Positions 1-7,200 of a DNA stretch of 14,946 nt are shown one piece after another. The translations under genes were made by a program, and so were the position numbers. The stretch is from contig WQYS01000018.1 in NCBI GenBank assembly GCA_009781125.1, positions 1-14,946 on the forward strand, in the 5' to 3' direction. This DNA is from Acidobacteriaceae bacterium (GTDB lineage: Bacteria > Acidobacteriota > Terriglobia > Terriglobales > Acidobacteriaceae). Numbering within the stretch: position 1 is the first letter of the stretch; each line of letters starts with the position of its first letter. The notes under the pieces were generated by a model. It was given only the letters and a program-made list of their open reading frames with translations, made no database searches and had not been told where the DNA came from.

Positions 1-30
1 GAAACTCTGGTTCACGGAAATAAGGCGGCC

Positions 31-1638
31 ATGCGTCCGGCGACGTTGAGTCCGATGCAGAAGCTGACGCTGCAATACGTCGTCTTCGGCCTGATCTACT
101 ACGCCTTTGCCCTTATTGAGGGCATGTTGATGCGGATCAATCTGGTCAATCCGCACACGCTGCCCACTGGCGAATACTTTGCCATTCTCACCGCGCACCC
201 GCTGGTCGGCATCTTTGGCTCCAGCTACCTGCTGGTCTTCGGCGCGTTCACCTTCGTGGTGCCGTTCCTGATGAAGAAGCCGCTGTGGTCCGTCCGCGTG
301 GCACGGTGGACGCTGTGGCTGATCGTGATCGGCGTGTTCACGTTCTGGTTCGACGGCTTCCTCACGCACTACGCTCCGGGTTACACGCTCTACTGGCCGC
401 TGCCTGCGGACTTCAAGCAGTTCAACCCGGTCTCGGGCGCGGTCTTCATCGCGGGTATCGCTCTGGTGATGGTGGGCACAGGCCTGTACGTGCTGAACAT
501 CTTCAAGACGATCTGCTACACGCCCAAGGGATGGACTCCGCAGGGAAGCGGACGCATGCTCGGCGACGCGCTCGGTCTGACCACGCTCAAGCTGTTCTTC
601 CAGGGCAAGCTGAGCCGCAAGCAGGCGCAGGAGCATCCGGTCTCGCTGCCCGTGGCCGCCATCGCGCGCGGTTCGGTGGACGTGCTGTTCAACGTCGGCA
701 TCATCCTGTTCACCGGCGTTCTGATCCTCGTCTACATGATCGCCGAGATCATGGGGCATTCGCTGAAGACGACGGCCATCGACGCGCTGCTCTATAAGAA
801 CTGGTACTGGTGGGGCCTTGACCTCGTGGCCGACGGACTGGTGCTGGTCTTTGTCGCTGGAACCTGGTACCTGCTGGCAGCGCTCATCACCGGACGCGAG
901 GTGTTCATGGCCCGCTGGGCGCGCTTCGCGCTGGGTCTGGAACTGGTTGTCTCCTGGACGGTCTGGAGCCACCATCTGCTGAGCGATCAGGCCCAGCCGG
1001 TCGCGCTCAAGATCGGCTCCGGCGAGATGGTCACCGCCTTTGAGCTGATCACGCAGGGGCTGGCTTTCTTCATCACCTTCGTGACCTTGTGGAAGGCGCG
1101 TCCGCTGAAGATGACCAACCCGCTGAAGTTCCTGATTGGCGGCCTGCTCGGCTTCGCGCTTGGCGTCCCGGCAGGCATCATGCAAGCTGACGTAGGGTTG
1201 AACCGCGTGCTGCACAACACGCAGTGGGTCATCGGCCCGCACGTGCACGTGGCCGTGCTGGTCGGCTTGACCATGACGCTGTATGCGGCGGTCTATCTGC
1301 TGCTGCCCATCCTGACCAACGGCGCTGAGCTGTGGAGCCAGAAGCTGGCCGACATCCACTTCTGGTGCCAGATGATTGGCGGCATCGGCATGGGCGCGTT
1401 CATGGGAATGGCCGGGCTGCAAGGGATGCTCCGCCGCACGCTCTACTTCGACGGAGAGTTCCGATCCTACATGATATTGGCCGCCGTCAGCGGAGTCTTG
1501 CTGCTGGTTGCCTTTGCCTGCTTCATGCTCAACATCGTCATGACCCTCGGCTTGAAGGGCGCGATCGGAATCTTCCAGCGCTCCGACGTGCCCCAGTCGG
1601 AGGTCGTGGCAGGCACCGATTTCGCCATGCAGCCGTAG
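31..1638 (+). CDS. Haem-copper oxidoreductase subunit I, NorB-like, with altered helix-VI metal ligand
   Basis: A 535-residue integral membrane protein with about 12 hydrophobic helices, the fold and length of subunit I of haem-copper oxidases and nitric oxide reductases. Visible ligands: His56 in helix II and His404/His406 (GPHVHV) in helix X for the haems, and the adjacent pair His314-His315 (WSHHLL) in helix VII for the active-site metal. Helix VI reads WWGLDLVADG; set against the NorB motif WWVVHLWVEG, the metal-binding His becomes Asp264 and the following Glu becomes Asp268. It therefore resembles the NOR side of the superfamily more than aa3 or cbb3 oxidases. Divergent NOR-like families with one non-His ligand have been proposed, but I cannot assign one. 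The expected reaction is reduction of NO or O2 at the cytoplasmic membrane. ATG 31 follows AAGG at 23-25... spacing about five bases; a TAA in another frame at 21-23 may end an upstream gene, perhaps subunit II. The frame is also open back to base 1, so the start is likely, not certain. Confidence 0.85.
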   Translation: MRPATLSPMQKLTLQYVVFGLIYYAFALIEGMLMRINLVNPHTLPTGEYFAILTAHPLVGIFGSSYLLVFGAFTFVVPFLMKKPLWSVRVARWTLWLIVIGVFTFWFDGFLTHYAPGYTLYWPLPADFKQFNPVSGAVFIAGIALVMVGTGLYVLNIFKTICYTPKGWTPQGSGRMLGDALGLTTLKLFFQGKLSRKQAQEHPVSLPVAAIARGSVDVLFNVGIILFTGVLILVYMIAEIMGHSLKTTAIDALLYKNWYWWGLDLVADGLVLVFVAGTWYLLAALITGREVFMARWARFALGLELVVSWTVWSHHLLSDQAQPVALKIGSGEMVTAFELITQGLAFFITFVTLWKARPLKMTNPLKFLIGGLLGFALGVPAGIMQADVGLNRVLHNTQWVIGPHVHVAVLVGLTMTLYAAVYLLLPILTNGAELWSQKLADIHFWCQMIGGIGMGAFMGMAGLQGMLRRTLYFDGEFRSYMILAAVSGVLLLVAFACFMLNIVMTLGLKGAIGIFQRSDVPQSEVVAGTDFAMQP

Positions 1639-1665
1639 ATTTGATCTAAGCAAATCGGATTGCTC

Positions 1666-1694
1666 GAAGGGGAGCCGTATTCAGGCTCCCCTTC
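1666..1694. terminator. Perfect 11-bp hairpin between convergent genes
   Basis: GAAGGGGAGCC (1666-1676), a seven-base loop, then GGCTCCCCTTC (1684-1694): a perfect GC-rich 11-bp stem lying in the 62-base gap between the stop of the oxidoreductase gene and the stop of the receptor gene. On the plus strand it is followed by TTGCTGTT, a weak T-rich tail; on the minus strand there is no T tract. It probably terminates the plus-strand transcript and may hinder read-through from the other side. Confidence 0.7.
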
Positions 1695-1700
1695 TTGCTG

Positions 1701-4700
1701 TTAAAACGCAAACTTCAGAGCGAACTGAATAATCCTCGGATTATTGCTGGTCGATGTAATCAATCCGAACGATGCTCCGAAGATTCGGTTATTAATAGGC
1801 GCGCCGAAGTTGGCGGTATTCGTAAGATTGAAGAACTCGCTGCGGAAGCGCAGTGTGGCGCGCTCGCGGATCGGAAAAGACCGCTCCAGCGCAAGATCGA
1901 TGTTTCTCTGCACGGGCGCGCGCAGGATGCTTACTCCGCAGTTGCCGAAGTCCGTGCCGTCGCCGATGGCCGGAGCGTCGGTGAAAGCAGCCGGATTGAT
2001 ATATCCATCGACGCGCTTGAATAGCGAGCCGGAGGTCGCAGCATTCAGGCCCGTGCACTGTGCGCGCGAGAAGCCTGCGAGGTTGCCATAGATGCTTCCG
2101 GCATTGGCGTCGAGCACGGTAACGGGAGTTCCCGATTCAATCACGGCAACGGTTGACACCATCCATTGCGAGAGCGCGATGCGCAGGGCCTCGGGCGTCT
2201 TCGCCAGAGGCCCAGTCTCGTAGACAAGGCTGACGACGGCGCGATGCGCGCGGTCGAAGTCGTCCAGCCCCCGCGCCTGGCTCTGGTTGTGCTGATCGTT
2301 GGTCAAAAAGCCCAGCTCGAAGTTCGACAACTGTCCCCATCCGCTGGTGGTGTTCAGATTCTTCGACCACGTATAGCTCCCCAGAAACTCTAGTCCGCGC
2401 GAGAGGCGCTTGGTCACGCTGGCCTGGAGTCCGTTGTAGCGTGTATCGAAGCCGCTCTTGCAGAGATACGAACCCGGCGCGATGCCGCTGTACGGCAGCC
2501 GCTCGACGATATTCTCCATAGAATTGGTAGTCTCGCCGTTGACTGGGTTCTGAGCGCTCGCTAGCAGTGCCTGGTTGAACTGGATGCATCCGGGCACATG
2601 CGTGGATTTCGCGCCGACGTATCCGACCTCCAGAAGAAGATTCGGCATGAGTTCATATTGCAGATTCAGGTTGTACTGCTGCACATACGGATCGACCAGA
2701 TGCGGAGAGATCGCCGCCAACGACAAGCCTCCGCCGGGCACGCGCGGCAGAAAAACAGGGAAGCTCGCATCAGGCGGAAGCGCCGGGACATAGGGATTGG
2801 CAAACGATGCCGCCGCGTTCTGGACACCTGCGAGCGACTGCTTGAAAGAAAAAGGAGGCTGTCCCACGATCTGCTCCGCCAGGTCGCCCGACATCCGGTC
2901 GTAGTAGATTCCGTAGCCTCCGCGTAGAACAAGCAGGGGTCGATTCATCAACTTCGCGGCAAAGCCGAAACGCGGCGAGATGTCAGCGTAGTCGGTTGCC
3001 CACAACCCGCGGTGCGACGACCTTACAACTCCCACGGGCAGCGGGCCGCGATAATTCGCAGGCAGGATGAAACCGCTCAGCGAACCGCTCGCAGGCACGG
3101 AAGTCGCGGCGATGGCCGGATCGAAGGTCGGCAAACGTCCCTGCGTGTCCGATGGTGGCCCGAAGATCTCGTAGCGCACGCCTGCATTCAGCGTCAGCCA
3201 GGAGTTCGCCTTGTAGTCGTCGGCGATGAAGCCCGCGAAGTCCGTGTAGCGCTCGTCCAGTCGGAAGACGCCCGACGAGCCTGACGACGCATAAACATTG
3301 CTGATCGAGCTGCCATTCTGCGCCGCGCTCTGACCCAGCAGAAAGTCATCGAAGGTGCGGAACTCCAGGAAACCGTCACTGACGTAAGGCACATTCACAT
3401 CGACCTGGTGCCGCTTCACCTCGACGCCAGCTCTCAGGCTGTGCTGGCGATGCGTAAGCGAGACCGTATCCTGCCAGACAAAAGTATTGGTGTTCTGCCA
3501 ATAGAAGGGCTGAGCGGCCGTGCCGATGGTGAAGAGGCCATCAATGGTGAGGCCCGGCGTCTCCGGCAGGCCCGATGGCGTGGCCATGCCGACATCGGCG
3601 GCGCGAATCGGCTGTGCAATCACAGCATCGCCGCTGAATCGCATGTAGCCAAAGCGCGCGATGTTCACGAGGTTTGTCCGGAAGACATGTGTGTCCTCAA
3701 GAACAAACATTGTGTTCTGGTCGAGTTCATTGGTCCCCCATCCGGGCACGGTGGCTCCATAAGGAGAGAACGGCTCGCTGGTAGGCATACGCGCGTAGAA
3801 GAACCTGCCGCCAAGTTGATTCTTCGCAGAAAGCACGGAGTCGATGTTAGCCGTGTACTGATCTTCCCTGTAGCTGGCAGGAATAGAGTAGGTCGATTCG
3901 CCGATAGGCAGTTGCCCCGCCGTCGCAGGAAGCATCGTCTGCGGGCTGGGAATCACATACTGTCCGTTGGCAAATTTGAAGTTTAGAAACTTCAGAGCCA
4001 CAGGACTGATGTTCGATCCGTCGCAGGCGATCTGAGCTCCTCCGGCAAAGGTCTGGTAAGCAGAATTGTCCGAATGATTCGCCGGGCAGAACTGAGCTCC
4101 AAGCGCAGCCGCCGAGCGGTCGCCGCCGAGCTGCGGAAGAATCGCCGTGACCAGCGACAGACTCGAATCGCCGTTGCGCTGGATCGTTCCCTGATAGCCA
4201 GCAAAGAAGAAGAGTCTGCCGCGCCGCACGGGTCCGCCAACCGTGCCCCCGAACTGATTCTGCTTCAGCACCGGTCGCGCTTGCCCGTTCCGCTTGGCGA
4301 AGAAGTCATTGGCGTTGAAAACATCATTGCGCAAAAACGCCCACGCGCTTCCGTGCCACTGATTACTCCCGGACTTACTGACGAAATCGACGTTCGCGCC
4401 AGCTCCGCGCCCGTATCCGGCATCGAAGCTGCCTGTCTGCACGCGAAACTCTTCGATGGTGTCCGGGGCCGGAATAGCCGTGCCAACTTCAGACTGATAT
4501 CCCGCAGCTGAGTTCTGCGAAAGATTGTTGGCGTCGATTCCGTTGAACTGAAGATTGTTCGCGGTGGTCTTGTTCCCGTTAGCGGAGACATTCTGGCTGT
4601 TCCGGCCCAGCGCGGCAGCGTCCGGAAGTTCGACGACGACCCCCGGAGACAGTGCAATCACCTGCGTATAGTTGCGATTGGCCAGCGGCAACGACTGAAT

Positions 4701-5189
4701 TGTCCGTTCATCGACGGCGCGGCCAAGCGTCGAGCTCTCCAACTGAGCAAGGTCAGAGACACTCCGAACCTCTACATCAGTGTTAGCCGCGCCGACGGCA
4801 AGCTGAAGTTGTACGGTCACCGTCTCGCTGGCACCGACGTGTACGCCCTGCATCTTCCGCCCGTCAAAACCGGAGGCCTCGGCGGAGATCGCATACAAGC
4901 CCGGCAGTAACAGAGCGAAGCGGAACCTGCCTGTTGCGGATGTATCGGCGGACCGGATGGCGCGGGTCTGCTCATTGAGGATCGTGACCCTGGCATGGGC
5001 AAGCACAGCTCCCGAGGGATCGGTTACGATTCCGGAGACCGCGCCGGTGCCGGGAGTTTGTGCGGTCAAGAGAGACCCGCAAAAAATCGTCAGAAAGAGA
5101 ATCGAGAGACGGGTGCCCCACTCACGAGTCGCCGCAGCGACATTTTTCGCGTCATGAGTGGATTCTCGCAGGAGCCGGAATATCCGCAT
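1701..5189 (-). CDS. TonB-dependent receptor with carboxypeptidase-regulatory-like domain (Oar-like)
   Basis: An 1162-residue outer-membrane receptor. From the chosen start there is a basic N-region, a hydrophobic signal-peptide core at about 27-43 ending LLTAQ, then a carboxypeptidase-regulatory-like beta-sandwich at about 48-135 (GAVSGIVTDPSGAVL). A plug domain follows (RNYTQVIALSPGV, FNGIDANNLSQNS, IEEFRVQTGSFDAGYGRGAG), then a long beta-barrel ending in the C-terminal Phe (FALKFAF) typical of outer-membrane proteins. No TonB box is obvious. Such receptors are abundant in acidobacteria and their substrates are mostly unknown, so I name none. ATG 5189 is preferred over the upstream in-frame ATG at 5312: GAGG lies seven bases upstream of it, and the extra 41 residues read through a tandem 11-bp repeat and look non-coding. 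It is transcribed divergently from the barrel-cytochrome run and shares its intergenic control region. GC is clearly higher than in the genes to its right. Confidence 0.9.
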   Translation of the reverse strand: MRIFRLLRESTHDAKNVAAATREWGTRLSILFLTIFCGSLLTAQTPGTGAVSGIVTDPSGAVLAHARVTILNEQTRAIRSADTSATGRFRFALLLPGLYAISAEASGFDGRKMQGVHVGASETVTVQLQLAVGAANTDVEVRSVSDLAQLESSTLGRAVDERTIQSLPLANRNYTQVIALSPGVVVELPDAAALGRNSQNVSANGNKTTANNLQFNGIDANNLSQNSAAGYQSEVGTAIPAPDTIEEFRVQTGSFDAGYGRGAGANVDFVSKSGSNQWHGSAWAFLRNDVFNANDFFAKRNGQARPVLKQNQFGGTVGGPVRRGRLFFFAGYQGTIQRNGDSSLSLVTAILPQLGGDRSAAALGAQFCPANHSDNSAYQTFAGGAQIACDGSNISPVALKFLNFKFANGQYVIPSPQTMLPATAGQLPIGESTYSIPASYREDQYTANIDSVLSAKNQLGGRFFYARMPTSEPFSPYGATVPGWGTNELDQNTMFVLEDTHVFRTNLVNIARFGYMRFSGDAVIAQPIRAADVGMATPSGLPETPGLTIDGLFTIGTAAQPFYWQNTNTFVWQDTVSLTHRQHSLRAGVEVKRHQVDVNVPYVSDGFLEFRTFDDFLLGQSAAQNGSSISNVYASSGSSGVFRLDERYTDFAGFIADDYKANSWLTLNAGVRYEIFGPPSDTQGRLPTFDPAIAATSVPASGSLSGFILPANYRGPLPVGVVRSSHRGLWATDYADISPRFGFAAKLMNRPLLVLRGGYGIYYDRMSGDLAEQIVGQPPFSFKQSLAGVQNAAASFANPYVPALPPDASFPVFLPRVPGGGLSLAAISPHLVDPYVQQYNLNLQYELMPNLLLEVGYVGAKSTHVPGCIQFNQALLASAQNPVNGETTNSMENIVERLPYSGIAPGSYLCKSGFDTRYNGLQASVTKRLSRGLEFLGSYTWSKNLNTTSGWGQLSNFELGFLTNDQHNQSQARGLDDFDRAHRAVVSLVYETGPLAKTPEALRIALSQWMVSTVAVIESGTPVTVLDANAGSIYGNLAGFSRAQCTGLNAATSGSLFKRVDGYINPAAFTDAPAIGDGTDFGNCGVSILRAPVQRNIDLALERSFPIRERATLRFRSEFFNLTNTANFGAPINNRIFGASFGLITSTSNNPRIIQFALKFAF

Positions 5190-5202
5190 CCTTCGGCCTC
5201 GC

Positions 5203-5224
5203 TCCAGATGAATTCCAGATGAAT
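5203..5224. repeat. Perfect tandem 11-bp direct repeat in the receptor leader
   Basis: TCCAGATGAAT occurs twice head-to-tail (5203-5213 and 5214-5224), 14 bases upstream of the receptor start codon on the minus strand. The unit is not a multiple of three, which argues against this stretch being translated. It could be a slippage product, a translational control element or a binding site spaced by one helical turn. Confidence 0.75.
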
Positions 5225-5268
5225 TTCTATCGAAGGCCCGTGAGTAAGTATCTGTTGTCCGCAGGGGC

Positions 5269-5355
5269 CGGTTTGTCAGGTGGATGTCACGATTTCGAGC
5301 AATCCCTGTCATGCGGAAGACTTTGACACCCCGGAGACGATCTCATGACAAACCG
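5269..5355. repeat. 10-bp perfect inverted repeat with 67-bp spacer
   Basis: CGGTTTGTCA at 5269-5278 and its exact reverse complement TGACAAACCG at 5346-5355. The arms contain the outermost TGTCA/TGACA motifs, so the two ends of the motif array carry an extended identical half-site in opposite orientation. One arm lies nearer each of the two divergent genes. This could be a pair of operators used for looping or for separate promoters. Confidence 0.5.
5274..5350. promoter_or_regulatory. TGTCA/TGACA motif array, partly pho-box-like, in the divergent promoter region
   Basis: Five copies of one pentamer lie in 77 bp: TGTCA at 5274, 5285 and 5307, and its complement TGACA at 5324 and 5346. The first two are 11 bp apart and the third another 22 bp on, that is, in helical phase. 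The arrangement TGTCA-N6-TGTCA at 5274-5289 is that of the PhoB box (CTGTCAT direct repeats with an 11-bp period), and 5306-5312 is exactly CTGTCAT. The array sits between the receptor gene and the barrel-cytochrome run, so it could serve either or both. Binding by a PhoB/OmpR-type regulator is inference; no such regulator is in the window. Confidence 0.4.
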
Positions 5356-5370
5356 CCGCGCGCGTCTTCT

Positions 5371-5376
5371 TATACT
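5371..5376 (+). promoter_or_regulatory. Possible -10 box for the six-gene run
   Basis: TATACT matches the sigma-70 -10 consensus at five of six positions and lies 65 bases upstream of the GTG start at 5442. No good -35 box sits 16-18 bp upstream. The last TGACA of the motif array is centred about where a -35 box would be, which would suit an activator-dependent promoter. Sequence match only. Confidence 0.3.
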
Positions 5377-5430
5377 CAACCTCATTCTGCTGCTGCGGTA
5401 TTGAAGCACAGAATGCTAGCAAATAGCCAG

Positions 5431-5437
5431 AGGAGGA
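5431..5437 (+). promoter_or_regulatory. Strong ribosome binding site fixing the GTG start at 5442
   Basis: AGGAGGA ends four bases before GTG 5442. The GTG opens a clear signal peptide, whereas no ATG near this position gives one, so this site decides the start of the barrel gene. Confidence 0.8.
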
Positions 5438-5441
5438 CTCG

Positions 5442-6500
5442 GTGCGGCGAAGAAACCTTACGCAAAGTGTCCTTGCCATCTGGCTGATGCTGGCTGCGTT
5501 CTGCCCGGCGCAGAACGGGAGCGAAGCGGCGGACGATCCTCATGCAGGCTACACTCCCGTAATCTCAGGCGGAGCGGGCTACATCCACAATGTAAACGCC
5601 GGAGTCACAACGCTGGAGCCGCAGATCAATCCCATTCTGCTCATTCCGCTCGGACAGCGAGTGTTACTGGAATCACGCGCAGACTTCACGGGCGTCTTCC
5701 AGCGCAAGAATCTGACTTACGGAAGTTATGAGGGTAAAGTATACCAAACTATAGAATTCGCGCAGATTAACTGGATCGCCACGAAGCATATTACTACTGT
5801 CACAGGAAGGTATCTACTTCCGTTTGGTCTATTTAACGAACGCCTGCAACCTGTCTGGATTCGCAACTTACAAGATACTCCCATCACGGAAGCCATTGGG
5901 ACACGCATCAGCGACGCCGGAAATGGTTTCATGCTGCGCGGTTCCGCAGTTCAGCATCCTAACTATTCGATCCAGTACACAACATACTTCTCTGTGCGAA
6001 GCAATATCTCCAAGCTGGAATCGGCGCGGACGGCGGGATTCGATAGCAGCATCTACTTGACGCCGCATCACGTGGAAGCCGGTGTCTCCTACCAGCGCTT
6101 TCTTCAACAGAAGCAGATAAACAGCGCAGCGACGTATATCTCCTGGCAGCCCATTCATTCACTCGACATAAAGGCGGAAGGAGACTTCAGCCACTACGGC
6201 CGCGGCTACTGGATCGAATCGGCCTATCATTTGCAGCAGTTACCGCTGCCTGCCATAGCCAGGCATATTCAAGTAGTTGGCCGCGTCCAGCAGTTCTATC
6301 CAATTCATGGCGGAGGCAACGCGCTGCCCGTTGTAGATGCGCTACGGTTCGACATGGGCCTCAACTACTATCTTTGCGACAATCTACGCTTTGTTTCCAG
6401 CTTCGGGCGCTCCTTCAGTTCTGCGCAAAACACGAACATCTGGAACATAGGATTTACCTATCGATTCCTGTACTCGCTGTTACCGGAGAGAAAGAAATGA
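5442..6500 (+). CDS. Outer-membrane beta-barrel protein, family not recognised
   Basis: A 352-residue exported protein. GTG 5442 is supported by AGGAGGA with short spacing and opens a typical signal peptide (MRRRNLTQSVLAIWLMLAAF, cleavage probably after CPAQ). The rest is rich in alternating hydrophobic and aromatic segments with glycine and tyrosine turns (GGAGYIHNVNAG, VTGRYLLPFGLF, NIGFTYRF), as in porin-like barrels. A strand ending in Phe lies near the C-terminus, but a short tail LYSLLPERKK follows it, which is unusual. I cannot assign a family; it may be a porin or the barrel partner of the cytochromes encoded downstream. It is the first gene of the run, and its TGA overlaps the ATG of the next gene (ATGA at 6497-6500), implying translational coupling. 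A substrate is not visible in the sequence. Confidence 0.75.
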   Translation: MRRRNLTQSVLAIWLMLAAFCPAQNGSEAADDPHAGYTPVISGGAGYIHNVNAGVTTLEPQINPILLIPLGQRVLLESRADFTGVFQRKNLTYGSYEGKVYQTIEFAQINWIATKHITTVTGRYLLPFGLFNERLQPVWIRNLQDTPITEAIGTRISDAGNGFMLRGSAVQHPNYSIQYTTYFSVRSNISKLESARTAGFDSSIYLTPHHVEAGVSYQRFLQQKQINSAATYISWQPIHSLDIKAEGDFSHYGRGYWIESAYHLQQLPLPAIARHIQVVGRVQQFYPIHGGGNALPVVDALRFDMGLNYYLCDNLRFVSSFGRSFSSAQNTNIWNIGFTYRFLYSLLPERKK

Positions 6501-6817
6501 AACTCTCGTTACTCTATTTTGTAGTAATTATGAGCCTTCTCAGCGCGAAGGGAACTGCACAAGGCAAACCACGTGCATCCAATCTGAAAGCAGCAACTTC
6601 CACGGGTTCCAGCGCCAGCAAGCCAGCCATGCCGTCCGAGATTCTTCATAACACGCACACCGGAGAACAGGTCTTCCAGGCTAACTGCGCGCGCTGTCAC
6701 ATGGCTCCGGCAACTCTTCCGCCGAAGGTCACCGGAACCGTCATCCTGCACATGCGCGTGCGCGCCCGTCTCTCCGAGCAGGACGAAAAACTTCTACTCC
6801 GGTATCTGGCTCCGTAA
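6497..6817 (+). CDS. Small exported monohaem cytochrome c
   Basis: A 106-residue protein with an N-terminal signal peptide (MKLSLLYFVVIMSLLSAKGT, cleavage near TAQ-GK). A flexible Ala/Ser/Thr-rich linker at about 24-46 is followed by one haem c site, Cys64-Ala-Arg-Cys67-His68. The distal ligand is probably Met86 (ILHMRVRARL), with the short C-terminal helix pattern LSEQDEKLLLRYL typical of small class I cytochromes. The domain is only about 60 residues, shorter than a usual 80-100-residue class I domain. Its ATG overlaps the stop of the barrel gene. A periplasmic electron carrier is expected. With the CuA protein and second cytochrome just downstream, it probably forms part of one electron-transfer chain, which is inference from gene order. 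Confidence 0.85.
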   Translation: MKLSLLYFVVIMSLLSAKGTAQGKPRASNLKAATSTGSSASKPAMPSEILHNTHTGEQVFQANCARCHMAPATLPPKVTGTVILHMRVRARLSEQDEKLLLRYLAP

Positions 6818-6853
6818 CCTCTCCGATACATCCTAAACAAGGAGGAGAAGAAG

Positions 6854-7198
6854 ATGACGCGAACTTTGCTGATGTTGCTCCTGTTGCTGGCTCCAACTTC
6901 CAGTGCGCTGCCGCAGGGCTTAAGGCAAACCATCGAGATTCATGCTCGCCGATTTGCTTTCGAGCCGAGCGAGATCACCCTGCGAAAAGGCCACCCTGCG
7001 ACACTGCGACTTATCTCCGATGATGTAACTCATAGTCTTGTAGTTCGCGGACTCCATATTAATCAGGAGGTCAGTAAAGGTCACCCGGTCGAAATAACTA
7101 TAACCCCGGCGAACACGGGCGACTTTAAAGGCGAGTGCGGTCATTTCTGCGGTAGCGGACACGCCTCCATGCAAATTACCATTCATGTCACGGAGTGA
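6854..7198 (+). CDS. Stand-alone exported CuA-domain copper protein (cytochrome oxidase subunit II-like)
   Basis: A 114-residue protein: signal peptide at about 1-21 (MTRTLLMLLLLLAPTSSA), then one cupredoxin domain. It carries the ligand set of a binuclear CuA centre: His60 (DDVTHSL), Cys95, Cys99, His103 and Met106 in the pattern C-x3-C-x3-H-x2-M (CGHFCGSGHASM). The flanking FEPSEITLRKG and GDFKGECG also match cytochrome c oxidase subunit II. In oxidases the second residue after the first Cys is Glu, which binds through its backbone; here it is His. No transmembrane hairpin and no C-terminal cytochrome domain are present, so it is a free periplasmic CuA protein, not a normal subunit II. The start follows a strong AAGGAGGAG. 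The 36-base gap from the preceding gene is the largest in this run. It may accept electrons from the adjacent cytochromes and pass them to a haem-copper or other terminal enzyme. Confidence 0.85.
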   Translation: MTRTLLMLLLLLAPTSSALPQGLRQTIEIHARRFAFEPSEITLRKGHPATLRLISDDVTHSLVVRGLHINQEVSKGHPVEITITPANTGDFKGECGHFCGSGHASMQITIHVTE

Positions 7199-7200
7199 CG

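Noticed and set aside
3408..3986. A 192-codon plus-strand open frame inside the receptor gene
   Set aside because: It lies wholly opposite a clear TonB-dependent receptor, has Arg-rich composition, no signal and no recognisable motif.
5323..5328. TTGACA as a -35 box for the plus-strand run
   Set aside because: No -10-like hexamer lies 16-18 bp downstream; the only good one (TATACT, 5371) is 42 bp away. It is better explained as one member of the TGTCA/TGACA array.
5190..5441. FNR/NNR-type boxes (TTGAT-N4-ATCAA) expected near a NO-related system
   Set aside because: I found no TTGAT half-site in this intergenic region.
6854..7198. A fragment of N2O reductase or a broken oxidase subunit II
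   Set aside because: It has its own strong ribosome binding site, a complete signal peptide, and a full cupredoxin domain ending properly after the ligand loop, so it looks like an intact small gene.
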